A stretch of 64,000 nucleotides of DNA from Aurantiacibacter sp. D1-12. GTDB lineage: Bacteria > Pseudomonadota > Alphaproteobacteria > Sphingomonadales > Sphingomonadaceae. Below are positions 45,211-53,704 of this stretch, piece by piece. The DNA is taken from assembly GCF_028858515.1 (NCBI RefSeq), contig NZ_JAPJZJ010000006.1, positions 95,291 through 159,290 on the forward strand. Reading direction: 5' to 3'. Numbering within the stretch: position 1 is the stretch's first letter; each line of letters begins with the position of its first letter. The notes beneath the pieces are model-generated. The model was given only the letters and a program-made list of their open reading frames with translations, was not told the origin of the DNA and made no database searches. Both the position numbers and the translations under genes were made by a program.

Positions 45211-47607
45211 TCAGAAGTCCTTGCGGATAGTCAGACCCAGGGTACGCGGCTGATTGGTGCGATAGGCAAGCCGTGCACGCCCCCCACGCTCACGGTCGAA
45301 AGACAGCAGCGCGTTCTCGTCAAACACATTGTTGAGATAGGCAATGACCGAGAGGCCGTTGTCCAGATCGACACCTGCCGACAGGTTCACAATGTTATAC
45401 GAAGGCAGCAGCAGATCGACCGTGGTCGATGCCGTTGCCGGCGCGCCGAGGAAAGGCAGGCCGTGCACAAATGTTCGCGGATTGTTTTCCTGGTCAGCGG
45501 GCTGCGTATAGCGATTGCCCACGTGGGTGAAAGTGGCCGCGACATAGGCGTCAGCACTATCCGCCACGGGGAATTCATAGCTACCCGATGCCGAGAGCTG
45601 GAATTCGGGTACCGACGGCAGACGGTTCCCTTCGCGGATACCCGTTGCACCGGCCAACGGGTCGGGCAGCGTTGTGTCAAACTCGGCCTCGATCAGGCTG
45701 CCGGAGAAGACGAAGTCCAGACCTTCAGCCGGACTGATGCCGAATTCGGCTTCGACACCCAGCGTATGCGCCTCGGGCACGTTGAAGACGATGCGCGAGG
45801 AGCAACTGCCCGCATCGAGCGTCACCTGCAGATTGCTGATGTCGGTGTAGAAACCGGCCGCGTTGAAATAGAACCCGTCGCCTTGCGCCTTCACGCCGGC
45901 TTCGTAGTTCCACAGCGTTTCATCGTTATAGTCTTGGAAGCCGCCAAACAGCGCCAGGTCCTCTGCGTTACACAGCGGGGTGTTGAGCGGATCGTTCACG
46001 CCGCCAAGGCGAAAGCCCTTCGATGCCTGCGCGTTGAGGGTAACATCGGGAGAGATGTCATAGCTCAGCAGGATACGCGGGCTGATGCCGTCCGAACTGG
46101 TCGTGTCGACCTGCCCGGTATCGCCATTGGCGAACAGACCACCCGTGGTGATCGTGCGCGTTTCATCGAAGTCATAGTAACGCGCGCCAACGGTGACATC
46201 GAAAGCATCGGTGATCGCATAGGTCGCTTCACCGAACACCGCGATCTGCTCGATGTCATAGGGTAGATCGGAGTTGAACGGAGAATTGGCCGGGAAGCCA
46301 TTTGCCACGGCTGCCGAAGTTCCGGCACCCAATACCTGATCGGTGAAGGCGTCGTAACCCGGTGTCGGAAGGCGCTGGCGATAGAAACGGCTGGTGTCCG
46401 AATAGAAACCGCCGAGCACCCATTGCAGTGGGCCATCCGAATCCGAAGCCAGGCGCAACTCCTGCGTCCAGGTTTCCAGATCCGTTGTGTCCCGCAGGTT
46501 TGACGGCAGAAGAACGGCGTCAACCGGATAGCCGAGATCGACCGAGACAGAGCCCGTGAGCGCGCTGGCATCGCGGCTAACCAGAATATCGCGGTTGGTG
46601 TAGGACGTGACCGAGGTCAGCACAACGCCGCCCAGTTCAATCTCTGCCACCAGGTCAGCGATCAGTGTTTCGTCTTCAAAGGCTTCGCGCTGCAACAGAT
46701 ATTGCTGTCTCTCATCAAAGGTGAATGCAGGCGACTGTGTGGTGAAGGGGTTGGCATAGAGATTGAAAATCTCCTGCCGATTGAACCCGTCAGCATTGAC
46801 CCGCTGATAGACAAGGCGCGGCGTCAGGCTGAAGCCATTCCCGTTGTCTATGCGGATTGCAAGGCGGCCGCCGTAACGCTCGCCGCCGTTGACGTTCTGG
46901 CCACCGCCAGAACCGGCTGCATCGATAAAGCCACCATATTCGGTGTAATAACCGACAACACGCGCGGCGACATTATCACCCATCGGCACGTTGATCGCAC
47001 CCTTGAGATACCAGCCCAGATCGCCATCGCGTGGGCGGTTGAGGTTGGCTTCGATCGTGCCTTCAGTCACGCCGATCTCTGGACGATTTGTGATGTAGCG
47101 GATGGTACCGCCGACCGAGCCAGAGCCAAACAGCGTGCCTTGCGGTCCGCGCAAGGTCTCCACGCGATTGAGATCGAACAGGTCAAGATCGGGAGTGAAC
47201 AGCGAGAGCGAGATCACGCTTTCATCAAGATAGACGCCGACCTGCTCTTTTACGCCCGGTTGGTCACGTACGACCTGCCCTGCCGAAACGCCGCGAACAG
47301 AGACCTGGCTTTGGCCCGGGCCAAGGTTCTGCACCGAAAGGCCCGCGACATTGCGCGAAAGGTCTTCCAGCGTCACTGCGCCGGAACGTTCTATATCGTC
47401 AGCGGTCTGCGCGTTGATGGAAAACGGAATGTCCTGGATATTGGCGTCCCGTTTGGTCGCCGTTACCACGATGGTGTTGCCGCGTTGAGCGGTCTCTTCT
47501 TCGCCCGTATCCTGCGCCATTACGGGCGCAGCGGACAAAGCCACTGCGGCAGTGCCGAAAAGCAGAGCCGTACGACAGCCCCCCGAAAACGTAATAAAGC
47601 TGCGCAT
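45211..47607 (-). CDS. TonB-dependent receptor
   Basis: This 798-aa outer membrane receptor has a signal peptide (to about residue 31, PVMAQD), a TonB-box-like segment (NTIVVTATKR), a plug domain (IQDIPFSINAQTADDIE, SVRGVSAGQ, VETLRGPQGTLFGSGSVGGTIRYIT) and a 22-strand barrel ending in GLTIRKDF with terminal Phe. The ligand is unknown; the plug motif is of the broad CirA/FecA-like class rich in sphingomonads. GGAGGAGAG precedes the ATG at 47607. It lies 167 bases downstream of the FeeM-like/hydroxylase pair on the same strand and could import or export a related compound. Confidence 0.92.
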   Translation of the reverse strand: MRSFITFSGGCRTALLFGTAAVALSAAPVMAQDTGEEETAQRGNTIVVTATKRDANIQDIPFSINAQTADDIERSGAVTLEDLSRNVAGLSVQNLGPGQSQVSVRGVSAGQVVRDQPGVKEQVGVYLDESVISLSLFTPDLDLFDLNRVETLRGPQGTLFGSGSVGGTIRYITNRPEIGVTEGTIEANLNRPRDGDLGWYLKGAINVPMGDNVAARVVGYYTEYGGFIDAAGSGGGQNVNGGERYGGRLAIRIDNGNGFSLTPRLVYQRVNADGFNRQEIFNLYANPFTTQSPAFTFDERQQYLLQREAFEDETLIADLVAEIELGGVVLTSVTSYTNRDILVSRDASALTGSVSVDLGYPVDAVLLPSNLRDTTDLETWTQELRLASDSDGPLQWVLGGFYSDTSRFYRQRLPTPGYDAFTDQVLGAGTSAAVANGFPANSPFNSDLPYDIEQIAVFGEATYAITDAFDVTVGARYYDFDETRTITTGGLFANGDTGQVDTTSSDGISPRILLSYDISPDVTLNAQASKGFRLGGVNDPLNTPLCNAEDLALFGGFQDYNDETLWNYEAGVKAQGDGFYFNAAGFYTDISNLQVTLDAGSCSSRIVFNVPEAHTLGVEAEFGISPAEGLDFVFSGSLIEAEFDTTLPDPLAGATGIREGNRLPSVPEFQLSASGSYEFPVADSADAYVAATFTHVGNRYTQPADQENNPRTFVHGLPFLGAPATASTTVDLLLPSYNIVNLSAGVDLDNGLSVIAYLNNVFDENALLSFDRERGGRARLAYRTNQPRTLGLTIRKDF

Positions 47608-47774
47608 ATATCTCTCCTCCAGATGCATCTCTCACCGTTCTTGTGCGGCATTTGAAACAAGCGGAATTTACATCGCTTTCGTTCGGCTCGGAAGAGGGTG
47701 GCAGCAGATTGACTGCGGTTCGACACCGTGTGTCTCAATTCAGCAACACGCGCTTTTCGCGCAACCCACAGATA

Positions 47775-48512
47775 TTACGCAGTATTTGCGCGTCGCCACT
47801 CCTCGTAGTTGCTCTTGGCTTCCTGCACGAAGCCAGAGCGGGCAATGAGCTTGAGCACGCCGCGATTGATCCATGAAAGCGGAGCTCGCAGCGGTCTTTC
47901 GAAATCGACAAACAGCACCACACGCTCCTCACCCGAGAGGTTGCGCGCCTTGTGGAGATAGGTGTCGTCGAAGACGAGGCTCTTGCCGTCTTCCCAGCCC
48001 CGCGTTTCATTGCCAACCGTGATGTCGATATCGCCGCGCGGAGGAACCTTCATGCCAAGGTGATAGCGCAGCACGCCCTTGTAGGGGCCGCGATGGAGCG
48101 GGATGCTCTTGCCCGGTGCAAGGATGGAGAAGAAGGCGGTGACAAGACCCGGCACATACTGCAGCGCCGCCCATGTCTGTGGGCATGCCGTAATATTGTC
48201 TTCGAACGGCACGCCGTAGCCGAGCAGAAAGTAGGTCTGCCAACGCTTGTCATCGGTCAGCTTGGTCTGGTCGTGACTGATTTCCTCAAAGCCGGGGATG
48301 GGTTGGCGTGATAGCAGCAGAGCATCCAGCTCGGCGCGGATTGCGGGATGGGCTGACTCTAGTTTCGCTGTCCATTCAAACAGCGTGGGATCATAGAACG
48401 CCGGGTCGCCATGGACGGAGGACTTGGCGATCAGCCGTTCGACCTTGGGCACCAGTCCTCCCGCGATGCTGAGCGTGCGCGGCGGCGCGACAGGTTCTTC
48501 CCGCTCGCTCAC
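47775..48512 (-). CDS. Aspartyl/asparaginyl beta-hydroxylase-like dioxygenase
   Basis: This 245-aa protein is of the Asp/Asn beta-hydroxylase (LpxO/OlsC-like) Fe(II)/2-oxoglutarate family. Its core has HRGPYKGVLRYHLGMKVP with the metal histidine, then WEDGKSLVFDDTYLHKARN with the second His, and a terminal VLFVDFERP arginine region. LpxO and OlsC hydroxylate fatty acyl groups on lipid A and ornithine lipids. The start is GTG and overlaps the FeeM-like gene stop by 4 bases (GTGA), so translation is coupled. There is no membrane helix at the N-terminus. Confidence 0.85.
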   Translation of the reverse strand: MSEREEPVAPPRTLSIAGGLVPKVERLIAKSSVHGDPAFYDPTLFEWTAKLESAHPAIRAELDALLLSRQPIPGFEEISHDQTKLTDDKRWQTYFLLGYGVPFEDNITACPQTWAALQYVPGLVTAFFSILAPGKSIPLHRGPYKGVLRYHLGMKVPPRGDIDITVGNETRGWEDGKSLVFDDTYLHKARNLSGEERVVLFVDFERPLRAPLSWINRGVLKLIARSGFVQEAKSNYEEWRRANTA

Positions 48513-49234
48513 CGCGCAGCCCCGACATACAGATCGCGCATGGCGTCCAATTCCGCATCGCCAGCACGATAGGCAGGATAACGCCGAAATATCTTCTCGG
48601 TGATCAGTTCCATACGATTGCCGACCAGCGCGAGCGGGCGGTCACGCCCGGGATACGGCCGCGACTTGGCCAAACGCTTCCCGCCGAAGTTGCGCATGTA
48701 AAACCCTTCGTGCCCGCGCCGCGGTGTCGCCACCAGCCACGATGGCGCGAAGGTTTGCGCCAGCACCACCGGAATCCGGACCGCCGCCAGCGCCAGAGCA
48801 GGAAAGCGCTGCGCCAATTCCGGCTCGACGCAGAAACACGATGAATCGATGATCGCCCGTCCTTCTGCAAACCAGGGTGCAACAATTTCGGGAAAGACCA
48901 GACAGCATGGCGATGAAGCGCACGAACTGCGCGCCACATGCACCCGGATCGTAGCGAGTGGAATGCCTTCCAGAACAATCGCGAAAGTACGCGCGTTTAG
49001 GTCACGGTCACACTCTTCCCATATTGCACCGGTTCCGTTGGCACCGACCGCACCGGCATTGCGATAGGCGCGATATCGCAATTTCGCGACGGCACCTTTC
49101 AGGCGGGCATCAACTACGAGGGTTTGCAGACCATCGACTAGCGCTTGCAACTTCTGAGCGGGTGTCGTGGCTCTCGCAAGCAGGCGCTCAATCTTCTCGT
49201 ACGCGCCCAGATCCTTTGCCGCCGCAATCGCCAT
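48509..49234 (-). CDS. FeeM-like N-acyl amino acid synthase
   Basis: This 241-aa protein resembles FeeM-type GNAT-fold acyltransferases, which join a fatty acyl chain from ACP to an amino acid. Characteristic pieces are KLRYRAYRNAG near residue 50, FAIVLEGIPLATIRVHVA near 82, IDSSCFCVEPELAQRFPALALAAVRIP near 127, and RHEGFYMRNFGGKRLAKSRPYPG-like sequence near 173. AGGGGAGG precedes the ATG. It opens a two-gene unit with the hydroxylase. The amino acid and acyl chain cannot be told from sequence. Confidence 0.8.
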   Translation of the reverse strand: MAIAAAKDLGAYEKIERLLARATTPAQKLQALVDGLQTLVVDARLKGAVAKLRYRAYRNAGAVGANGTGAIWEECDRDLNARTFAIVLEGIPLATIRVHVARSSCASSPCCLVFPEIVAPWFAEGRAIIDSSCFCVEPELAQRFPALALAAVRIPVVLAQTFAPSWLVATPRRGHEGFYMRNFGGKRLAKSRPYPGRDRPLALVGNRMELITEKIFRRYPAYRAGDAELDAMRDLYVGAAR

Positions 49235-49310
49235 TATGCCTCCCCTTGCCGCGAGTCGCGAGGGGCATTGTAGTCCGTGTAAATGGTTTTGGAGAAACCG
49301 TTTTTATCGC

Positions 49311-50084
49311 TCAGGCGAGGATCTCGACTACATCCTCCAGCCGCGCGGGATCGCCTATGGCCAACACAGTGCCATCAGACCCGGCATGCAGCGGCTCTCC
49401 GCGCCAGTCCCCCATCACCCCGCCAGCGCCTTCGACCACCGGGACCAGAGCCGCATAGTCATGCAACTTGAGCCCTGCCTCGGCCACAATGTCGATCTGA
49501 CCCGAAGCGAGACAGCCATAGTTGTAGCAATCACCGCCCATCACCATGCGCTTGTGATCGGTTTGCCCGGCGAGCGCCATGAACTTGTCGCCCTGTTCGA
49601 CCGAGAAATAGTGCGGCCCCGTTGTGGCAATCGTGGCCTTGTCCAGTTCCGGGCAGAGCCTCGCTTTGACCCGCTTGCCGTTGAACGTTGTCTCCTGCCC
49701 GGCAACGCCGAGCCAGCGCTCGCCGAGAATCGGCTGGTCGATGATGCCAAGCACCGGAAAGCCGTCCGCCAGCAGCGCAATCAATGTACCGAAGATGGGT
49801 CTGCCGGCAAGGAACGCAGTCGTGCCGTCGATCGGATCGAGCACCCACTGGCGGCCAGACACCCCGTCTTTGACGCCGTATTCCTCGCCGTGGATGCCAT
49901 CTGCCGAACATTCCGCCTCGATTAGCTTGCGCATCGCGGCTTCGGCATTCCGGTCCGCCAGAGTGACAGGAGAGGCATCACCCTTCGCCTCGCTTTCGAT
50001 CACGGTGCGGAACAGCGACTGGATTTCCGCACGCGCAGCATCGGCAAGGCGGTGGGCAAGAGCAATGTCTGAAGGAGAAGCCAT
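49311..50084 (-). CDS. hisN: Inositol monophosphatase family protein, probably histidinol-phosphatase
   Basis: This 257-aa Mg-dependent phosphatase has E67 (GEEYG), DPIDGTT at 83-89, and the C-terminal KLHDYAALVPVVEGAGG. The RQWVLDPIDGTTAFLAGRPIFG pattern is the HisN-type of the IMPase family. It could also hydrolyse other phosphomonoesters. A palindrome lies 21-42 bases upstream of the ATG, between it and the divergent AraC gene. No his gene is adjacent. Confidence 0.85.
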   Translation of the reverse strand: MASPSDIALAHRLADAARAEIQSLFRTVIESEAKGDASPVTLADRNAEAAMRKLIEAECSADGIHGEEYGVKDGVSGRQWVLDPIDGTTAFLAGRPIFGTLIALLADGFPVLGIIDQPILGERWLGVAGQETTFNGKRVKARLCPELDKATIATTGPHYFSVEQGDKFMALAGQTDHKRMVMGGDCYNYGCLASGQIDIVAEAGLKLHDYAALVPVVEGAGGVMGDWRGEPLHAGSDGTVLAIGDPARLEDVVEILA

Positions 50085-50104
50085 GGCGGCCCTTCTAACC
50101 GACA

Positions 50105-50126
50105 TGCCCAATGTTGCAATTGGGCA
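50105..50126. promoter_or_regulatory. Palindrome between hisN and AraC gene
   Basis: Perfect 8-bp arms TGCCCAAT (50105-50112) and ATTGGGCA (50119-50126) flank GTTGCA. The element lies 20 bases from the hisN start and 24 bases from the divergent AraC start. This is a likely operator that controls one or both genes. Confidence 0.55.
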
Positions 50127-50150
50127 GTATTTTCCGCAAGAAACTCCGTA

Positions 50151-51131
50151 ATGAACACGGGTCCGCGTATAACATCGCAAACGGGTGCAACCCGTAGCGG
50201 ATCTCCGCTTGCGCTTTCGAGAGCTCCTGCGGAAGATCTGCGGCCGTGGTTCTATTGGTGGAGCGTGTCTGAAGGAGAGCTTCCGCCAGGCGTGCGCGTC
50301 AACTGTGGCCGCACAGTTGACCATCCCTGTATTACATGGATTTTCCACGATGCCTGGACCGCCGGCACGGCCGATGGCGAGCAGGTTTGGGAGCCGGGAG
50401 AGCACGGCAAGGCGCTCTACTTCGGGCCGCAAACGCGCCGCATGCCTTTGAGCATTGCCGGGAAATACATCGCAATAGCGCTACACTTCAACGCTGGTAC
50501 AGCAGACCTGCTCGGCTTCCCGCCCGCGGCCGAAACGGTGAACCGGATCATCGATCTGGACCTTTACTTTGATCGCGACGTACCGCTCGGCAAGCTCGTG
50601 CCCTTGGGCAACGACTATGAAACCTGGCTGGCGGTGCTCGAGGAGCAGTTTCTACGCCCGCTAGTCGCCAAGAGTGGCAAGGCGGGGCCCTGCCAGATAG
50701 CGACCGACTTCGAAGCCGCGTGCCTCGCCGAACCTGACGTGTCGGTCGAAGAATTCGCCGCCCGTCAAGCGGTGTCGAAACGCACGATCGAGCGCAGCAT
50801 CAAGCAAAGTTTCGGCATTACGCCCAAACAGGCCCTGCGCCGGGCACGCGCGCTGGACATGGGGGCCGCATTGCTGGGCGTCGCGCGCCCCGAAGACCAG
50901 CCTGAAATCGAAGACCGCTATTTCGACCAGTCACACCAGATCAAGGAGGTTCGCGCTTTCTTCGATATGCTGCCGACCGAGCTGAAAAACGGGACGCACC
51001 CGTTCCTGCGGCTCGCACTCGAAGTGCGCCAGCGCAGACGGCTCGATGCGCTCAACCGACTGGGGCCGGAAGAACTCGGCCCGTGGCGCGATCCCGATAG
51101 CGAGCCGCGCTCGCGGCAACCCGCCGAATAG
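50151..51131 (+). CDS. AraC family transcriptional regulator
   Basis: This 326-aa protein has a C-terminal AraC-type helix-turn-helix pair (about 195-275: EEFAARQAVSKRTIERSIKQSFGITPKQALRRAR). The first 150 residues form a ligand-type domain with DHPCITWIFHDAW and a FGPQTRRMPLSIAGKY segment, characteristic of the AraC group that acts on unknown small ligands. It is divergent from hisN and likely regulates itself through the palindrome between them. It shares the HPFLR-type C-terminus with the AraC gene at 43428. Confidence 0.87.
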   Translation: MNTGPRITSQTGATRSGSPLALSRAPAEDLRPWFYWWSVSEGELPPGVRVNCGRTVDHPCITWIFHDAWTAGTADGEQVWEPGEHGKALYFGPQTRRMPLSIAGKYIAIALHFNAGTADLLGFPPAAETVNRIIDLDLYFDRDVPLGKLVPLGNDYETWLAVLEEQFLRPLVAKSGKAGPCQIATDFEAACLAEPDVSVEEFAARQAVSKRTIERSIKQSFGITPKQALRRARALDMGAALLGVARPEDQPEIEDRYFDQSHQIKEVRAFFDMLPTELKNGTHPFLRLALEVRQRRRLDALNRLGPEELGPWRDPDSEPRSRQPAE

Positions 51132-51147
51132 GCCCGATCAAGCAGTC

Positions 51148-52083
51148 TTAGTCAAACAGGCTCGAAACCGAACTTTCGTCGGCAATGCGGCGAACCGCTT
51201 CACCGAGCAGCGGGGCAATGGTCAGCTCTCGAATGCGGCCGGAATCCTTGGCGGCGTCGGTCGCCTGGATGGAGTCGGTGATCACCAGCTCCTTCAGTGC
51301 AGACTTGTCGACACGCGCCACAGCACCACCTGACAATACGCCATGGGTGATGTAGGCCGCCACACTCTTCGCGCCCTGATCGAGCAGCGCCTGCGCAGCA
51401 TTGCACAGCGTGCCACCCGAATCGACGATATCGTCAATCAGGATGCAGCTGCGGCCCTTCACGTCGCCGATGATGTTCATCACTTCGCTTTCGCCGGGGC
51501 GATCGCGGCGTTTGTCGACGATAGCGAGCGGGGCGTTGTCGAGGCGTTTCGCCAGTGCCCGCGCGCGCACCACGCCGCCAACATCGGGCGAGACAACCAT
51601 CAGGTCCTCATCGCCATAGCGCGCCTGGATATCCGCAGCCATTGTCGGCGCGGCATACAAGTTGTCAGTCGGGATATCGAAGAAGCCCTGGATCTGTCCC
51701 GCGTGAAGATCCACCGCCAGCACGCGGTCAGCGCCGGCTTCGGTAATCAGGTTGGCCACCAGCTTCGCAGAAATCGGCGTGCGTGGGCCGGGCTTCCGGT
51801 CCTGCCGCGCATAGCCGAAATAGGGGATGACAGCGGTGATGCGCTTGGCCGAGGCACGGCGCAGCGCGTCGATACCGATGAGCAGTTCCATCAGGTTGTC
51901 ATTCGCGGGATAGCTGGTGGACTGGACGATAAACACGTCCTCACCGCGCACATTCTCGTGAATCTCGATGAAAATCTCTTCGTCTGCAAAACGACGAACG
52001 CTTGCATCGGTCAGAGGGACTTCGAGATAGGCCGCAATGGCCCTGGCGAGCGGCAAGTTGGAGTTGCCGGACATGATCTTCAT
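51148..52083 (-). CDS. prs: Ribose-phosphate pyrophosphokinase
   Basis: This 311-aa enzyme makes phosphoribosyl pyrophosphate from ribose-5-phosphate and ATP. Signatures include [13 protein letters not shown] at the start, [17 protein letters not shown] near 25, [14 protein letters not shown] near 95, [16 protein letters not shown] near 160, and the PRPP loop [13 protein letters not shown] near 215. The start codon is certain from the conserved N-terminus. Confidence 0.97.
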   Translation of the reverse strand: MKIMSGNSNLPLARAIAAYLEVPLTDASVRRFADEEIFIEIHENVRGEDVFIVQSTSYPANDNLMELLIGIDALRRASAKRITAVIPYFGYARQDRKPGPRTPISAKLVANLITEAGADRVLAVDLHAGQIQGFFDIPTDNLYAAPTMAADIQARYGDEDLMVVSPDVGGVVRARALAKRLDNAPLAIVDKRRDRPGESEVMNIIGDVKGRSCILIDDIVDSGGTLCNAAQALLDQGAKSVAAYITHGVLSGGAVARVDKSALKELVITDSIQATDAAKDSGRIRELTIAPLLGEAVRRIADESSVSSLFD

Positions 52084-52170
52084 GGCGCACGAATCCCTGT
52101 TGGCTGGTGATGTTTCCGGCCTAGCGGAGCGTCATCGAAACGCAACATTGGTTGAGGGGGCTTTCCCCCG

Positions 52171-53163
52171 TCAGAGCTTATGCTCGCCCTTCACCCAACG
52201 CACCGTGCCCGAACTAGCGCGCATAACGACGCTTTCTGTCGTCATCACACGGTCGCCGTTCGGGCGCCTGATGCGCTTGACGCCGGACAGAAGCGAGCCT
52301 TCGGTGACGCCTGTCGCGGCGAAGATGCAATCGCCGCTGGCAAGGTCTTCCAGCTTGTAGATCCGGTCGAGATCCTCGATGCCCCATTTGCGCGCACGCG
52401 CGCGTTCATCATCATTGCGGAACACCAAGCGACCGTTGAACTGCCCACCCACGCAACGAAGCGCCGCCGCAGCAAGTACGCCTTCGGGCGCTCCGCCCTG
52501 GCCCATGTACATGTCGATAGTCGTGTCCTGATCGGTGGTCGCGATCACGCCCGCCACGTCGCCATCGCCAATCAGCACCACGCCGCAGCCGAGGCCCCGC
52601 AGCTCGGCGATAATGTCTGCATGACGCGGACGATCCAGCACGCACACAATGATGTCCTTGGGCTCGACCCCTTTCGCATCGGCGACCGCCATGACATTTT
52701 CGGTGACGCTCTTTTCAAGGCTAATCACGCCTTCGGGATAACCCGGGCCAACCGCGAGCTTGTCCATGTACACGTCCGGCGCGTTGAGCAGGCCACCTTC
52801 TTCAGCAGCGGCCAGTACGGCCAGCGCGTTGGGCCCGGCCTTGGCGGTGATGGTGGTGCCTTCGAGCGGATCAAGCGCGATGTCGATCTTCGGGCCCTTG
52901 CCCGGAGCACCGCCGACCTTCTCGCCAATGTAAAGCATCGGCGCTTCGTCACGCTCGCCTTCACCGATAACGACGGTGCCGTCCATATACAGAGTATCAA
53001 ACGCGCGACGCATGGCTTCGACCGCTGCAGCATCGGCAGCCTTCTCGTCACCCCGACCAATCAGGTCCGATGCGGCAATGGCAGCGCTTTCGGTAACGCG
53101 CACCATTTCCAGCACCAGCACCCGGTCGAGTACACTCTGTTCACTCTTGTCCGTCGAATTCAT
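52171..53163 (-). CDS. glpX: Class II fructose-1,6-bisphosphatase
   Basis: This 330-aa GlpX-type enzyme acts in gluconeogenesis. IGEGERDEAPMLYIGEKVG is near residues 66-84, and the metal-binding DPLEGTT at 98-104. YMGQGGAPEGVLAAAALR is near 220. The ATG at 53163 gives MNSTDKSEQSVLDRVLVLEM, the family N-terminus; an upstream in-frame start at 53262 is less likely. It lies downstream of hom on the same strand and opposes the exported-protein gene at 53219. Confidence 0.95.
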   Translation of the reverse strand: MNSTDKSEQSVLDRVLVLEMVRVTESAAIAASDLIGRGDEKAADAAAVEAMRRAFDTLYMDGTVVIGEGERDEAPMLYIGEKVGGAPGKGPKIDIALDPLEGTTITAKAGPNALAVLAAAEEGGLLNAPDVYMDKLAVGPGYPEGVISLEKSVTENVMAVADAKGVEPKDIIVCVLDRPRHADIIAELRGLGCGVVLIGDGDVAGVIATTDQDTTIDMYMGQGGAPEGVLAAAALRCVGGQFNGRLVFRNDDERARARKWGIEDLDRIYKLEDLASGDCIFAATGVTEGSLLSGVKRIRRPNGDRVMTTESVVMRASSGTVRWVKGEHKL

Positions 53164-53218
53164 GACCAATTCAGCCTCCAGCACCTCATTTGCGGACCGC
53201 TTAGCAGGAGGTACGTGG

Positions 53219-53704
53219 ATGTCGAGAACCAAGGCCATATTGTTTGCCAGTCTCGCGTTCATTTCAGCACCGGTGAGCGCGCAAGATGCCTATGGCCCCG
53301 CACAGGAAAGCGAGGTGGAAGAGGACGCCCCCGATCCGCTGACCAATGCAAGACCTTGCGAGACCGAAGCACAGGAAGATGGTATCATTCTGGTCTGCCG
53401 CGAACTTGATGATCAGGAACGTTACCGCTCGCCCATCCCGCGCGAAGTTCAATCCGACCGGACCATCATCCCCGGACTCACTGATCCGCCCTGCTGGGTA
53501 ACCAATCCCGAATCGGTTGGGACACTGTCCTGCATGCGCGTCGGGTGGGCTCCCGAGCCGGCGATCATGGTCGATCTTTCGATCTACCCTGAACCGCTAA
53601 GCAGTGAAGATGCCGAACTGGTCAGCAGGGCCGAGCCGGATGGCGAGATGCCACGCCCGGCCATTGGCGAGCGGGTGGCGATTGATCTGTCCGAGGACGA
53701 TTAG
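53219..53704 (+). CDS. Exported protein of unknown function
   Basis: This 161-aa protein has a signal peptide (residues 1-21, APVSAQ). The mature part has an acidic, proline-containing start, cysteine pairs and CWVTNPESVGTLSCMRVGW-like sequence (about residues 91-110). No family is recognised. AGGAGG lies 7 bases upstream of the ATG. It is divergent from glpX, and its stop overlaps the hom stop by 4 bases (TTAG). Confidence 0.7.
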   Translation: MSRTKAILFASLAFISAPVSAQDAYGPAQESEVEEDAPDPLTNARPCETEAQEDGIILVCRELDDQERYRSPIPREVQSDRTIIPGLTDPPCWVTNPESVGTLSCMRVGWAPEPAIMVDLSIYPEPLSSEDAELVSRAEPDGEMPRPAIGERVAIDLSEDD

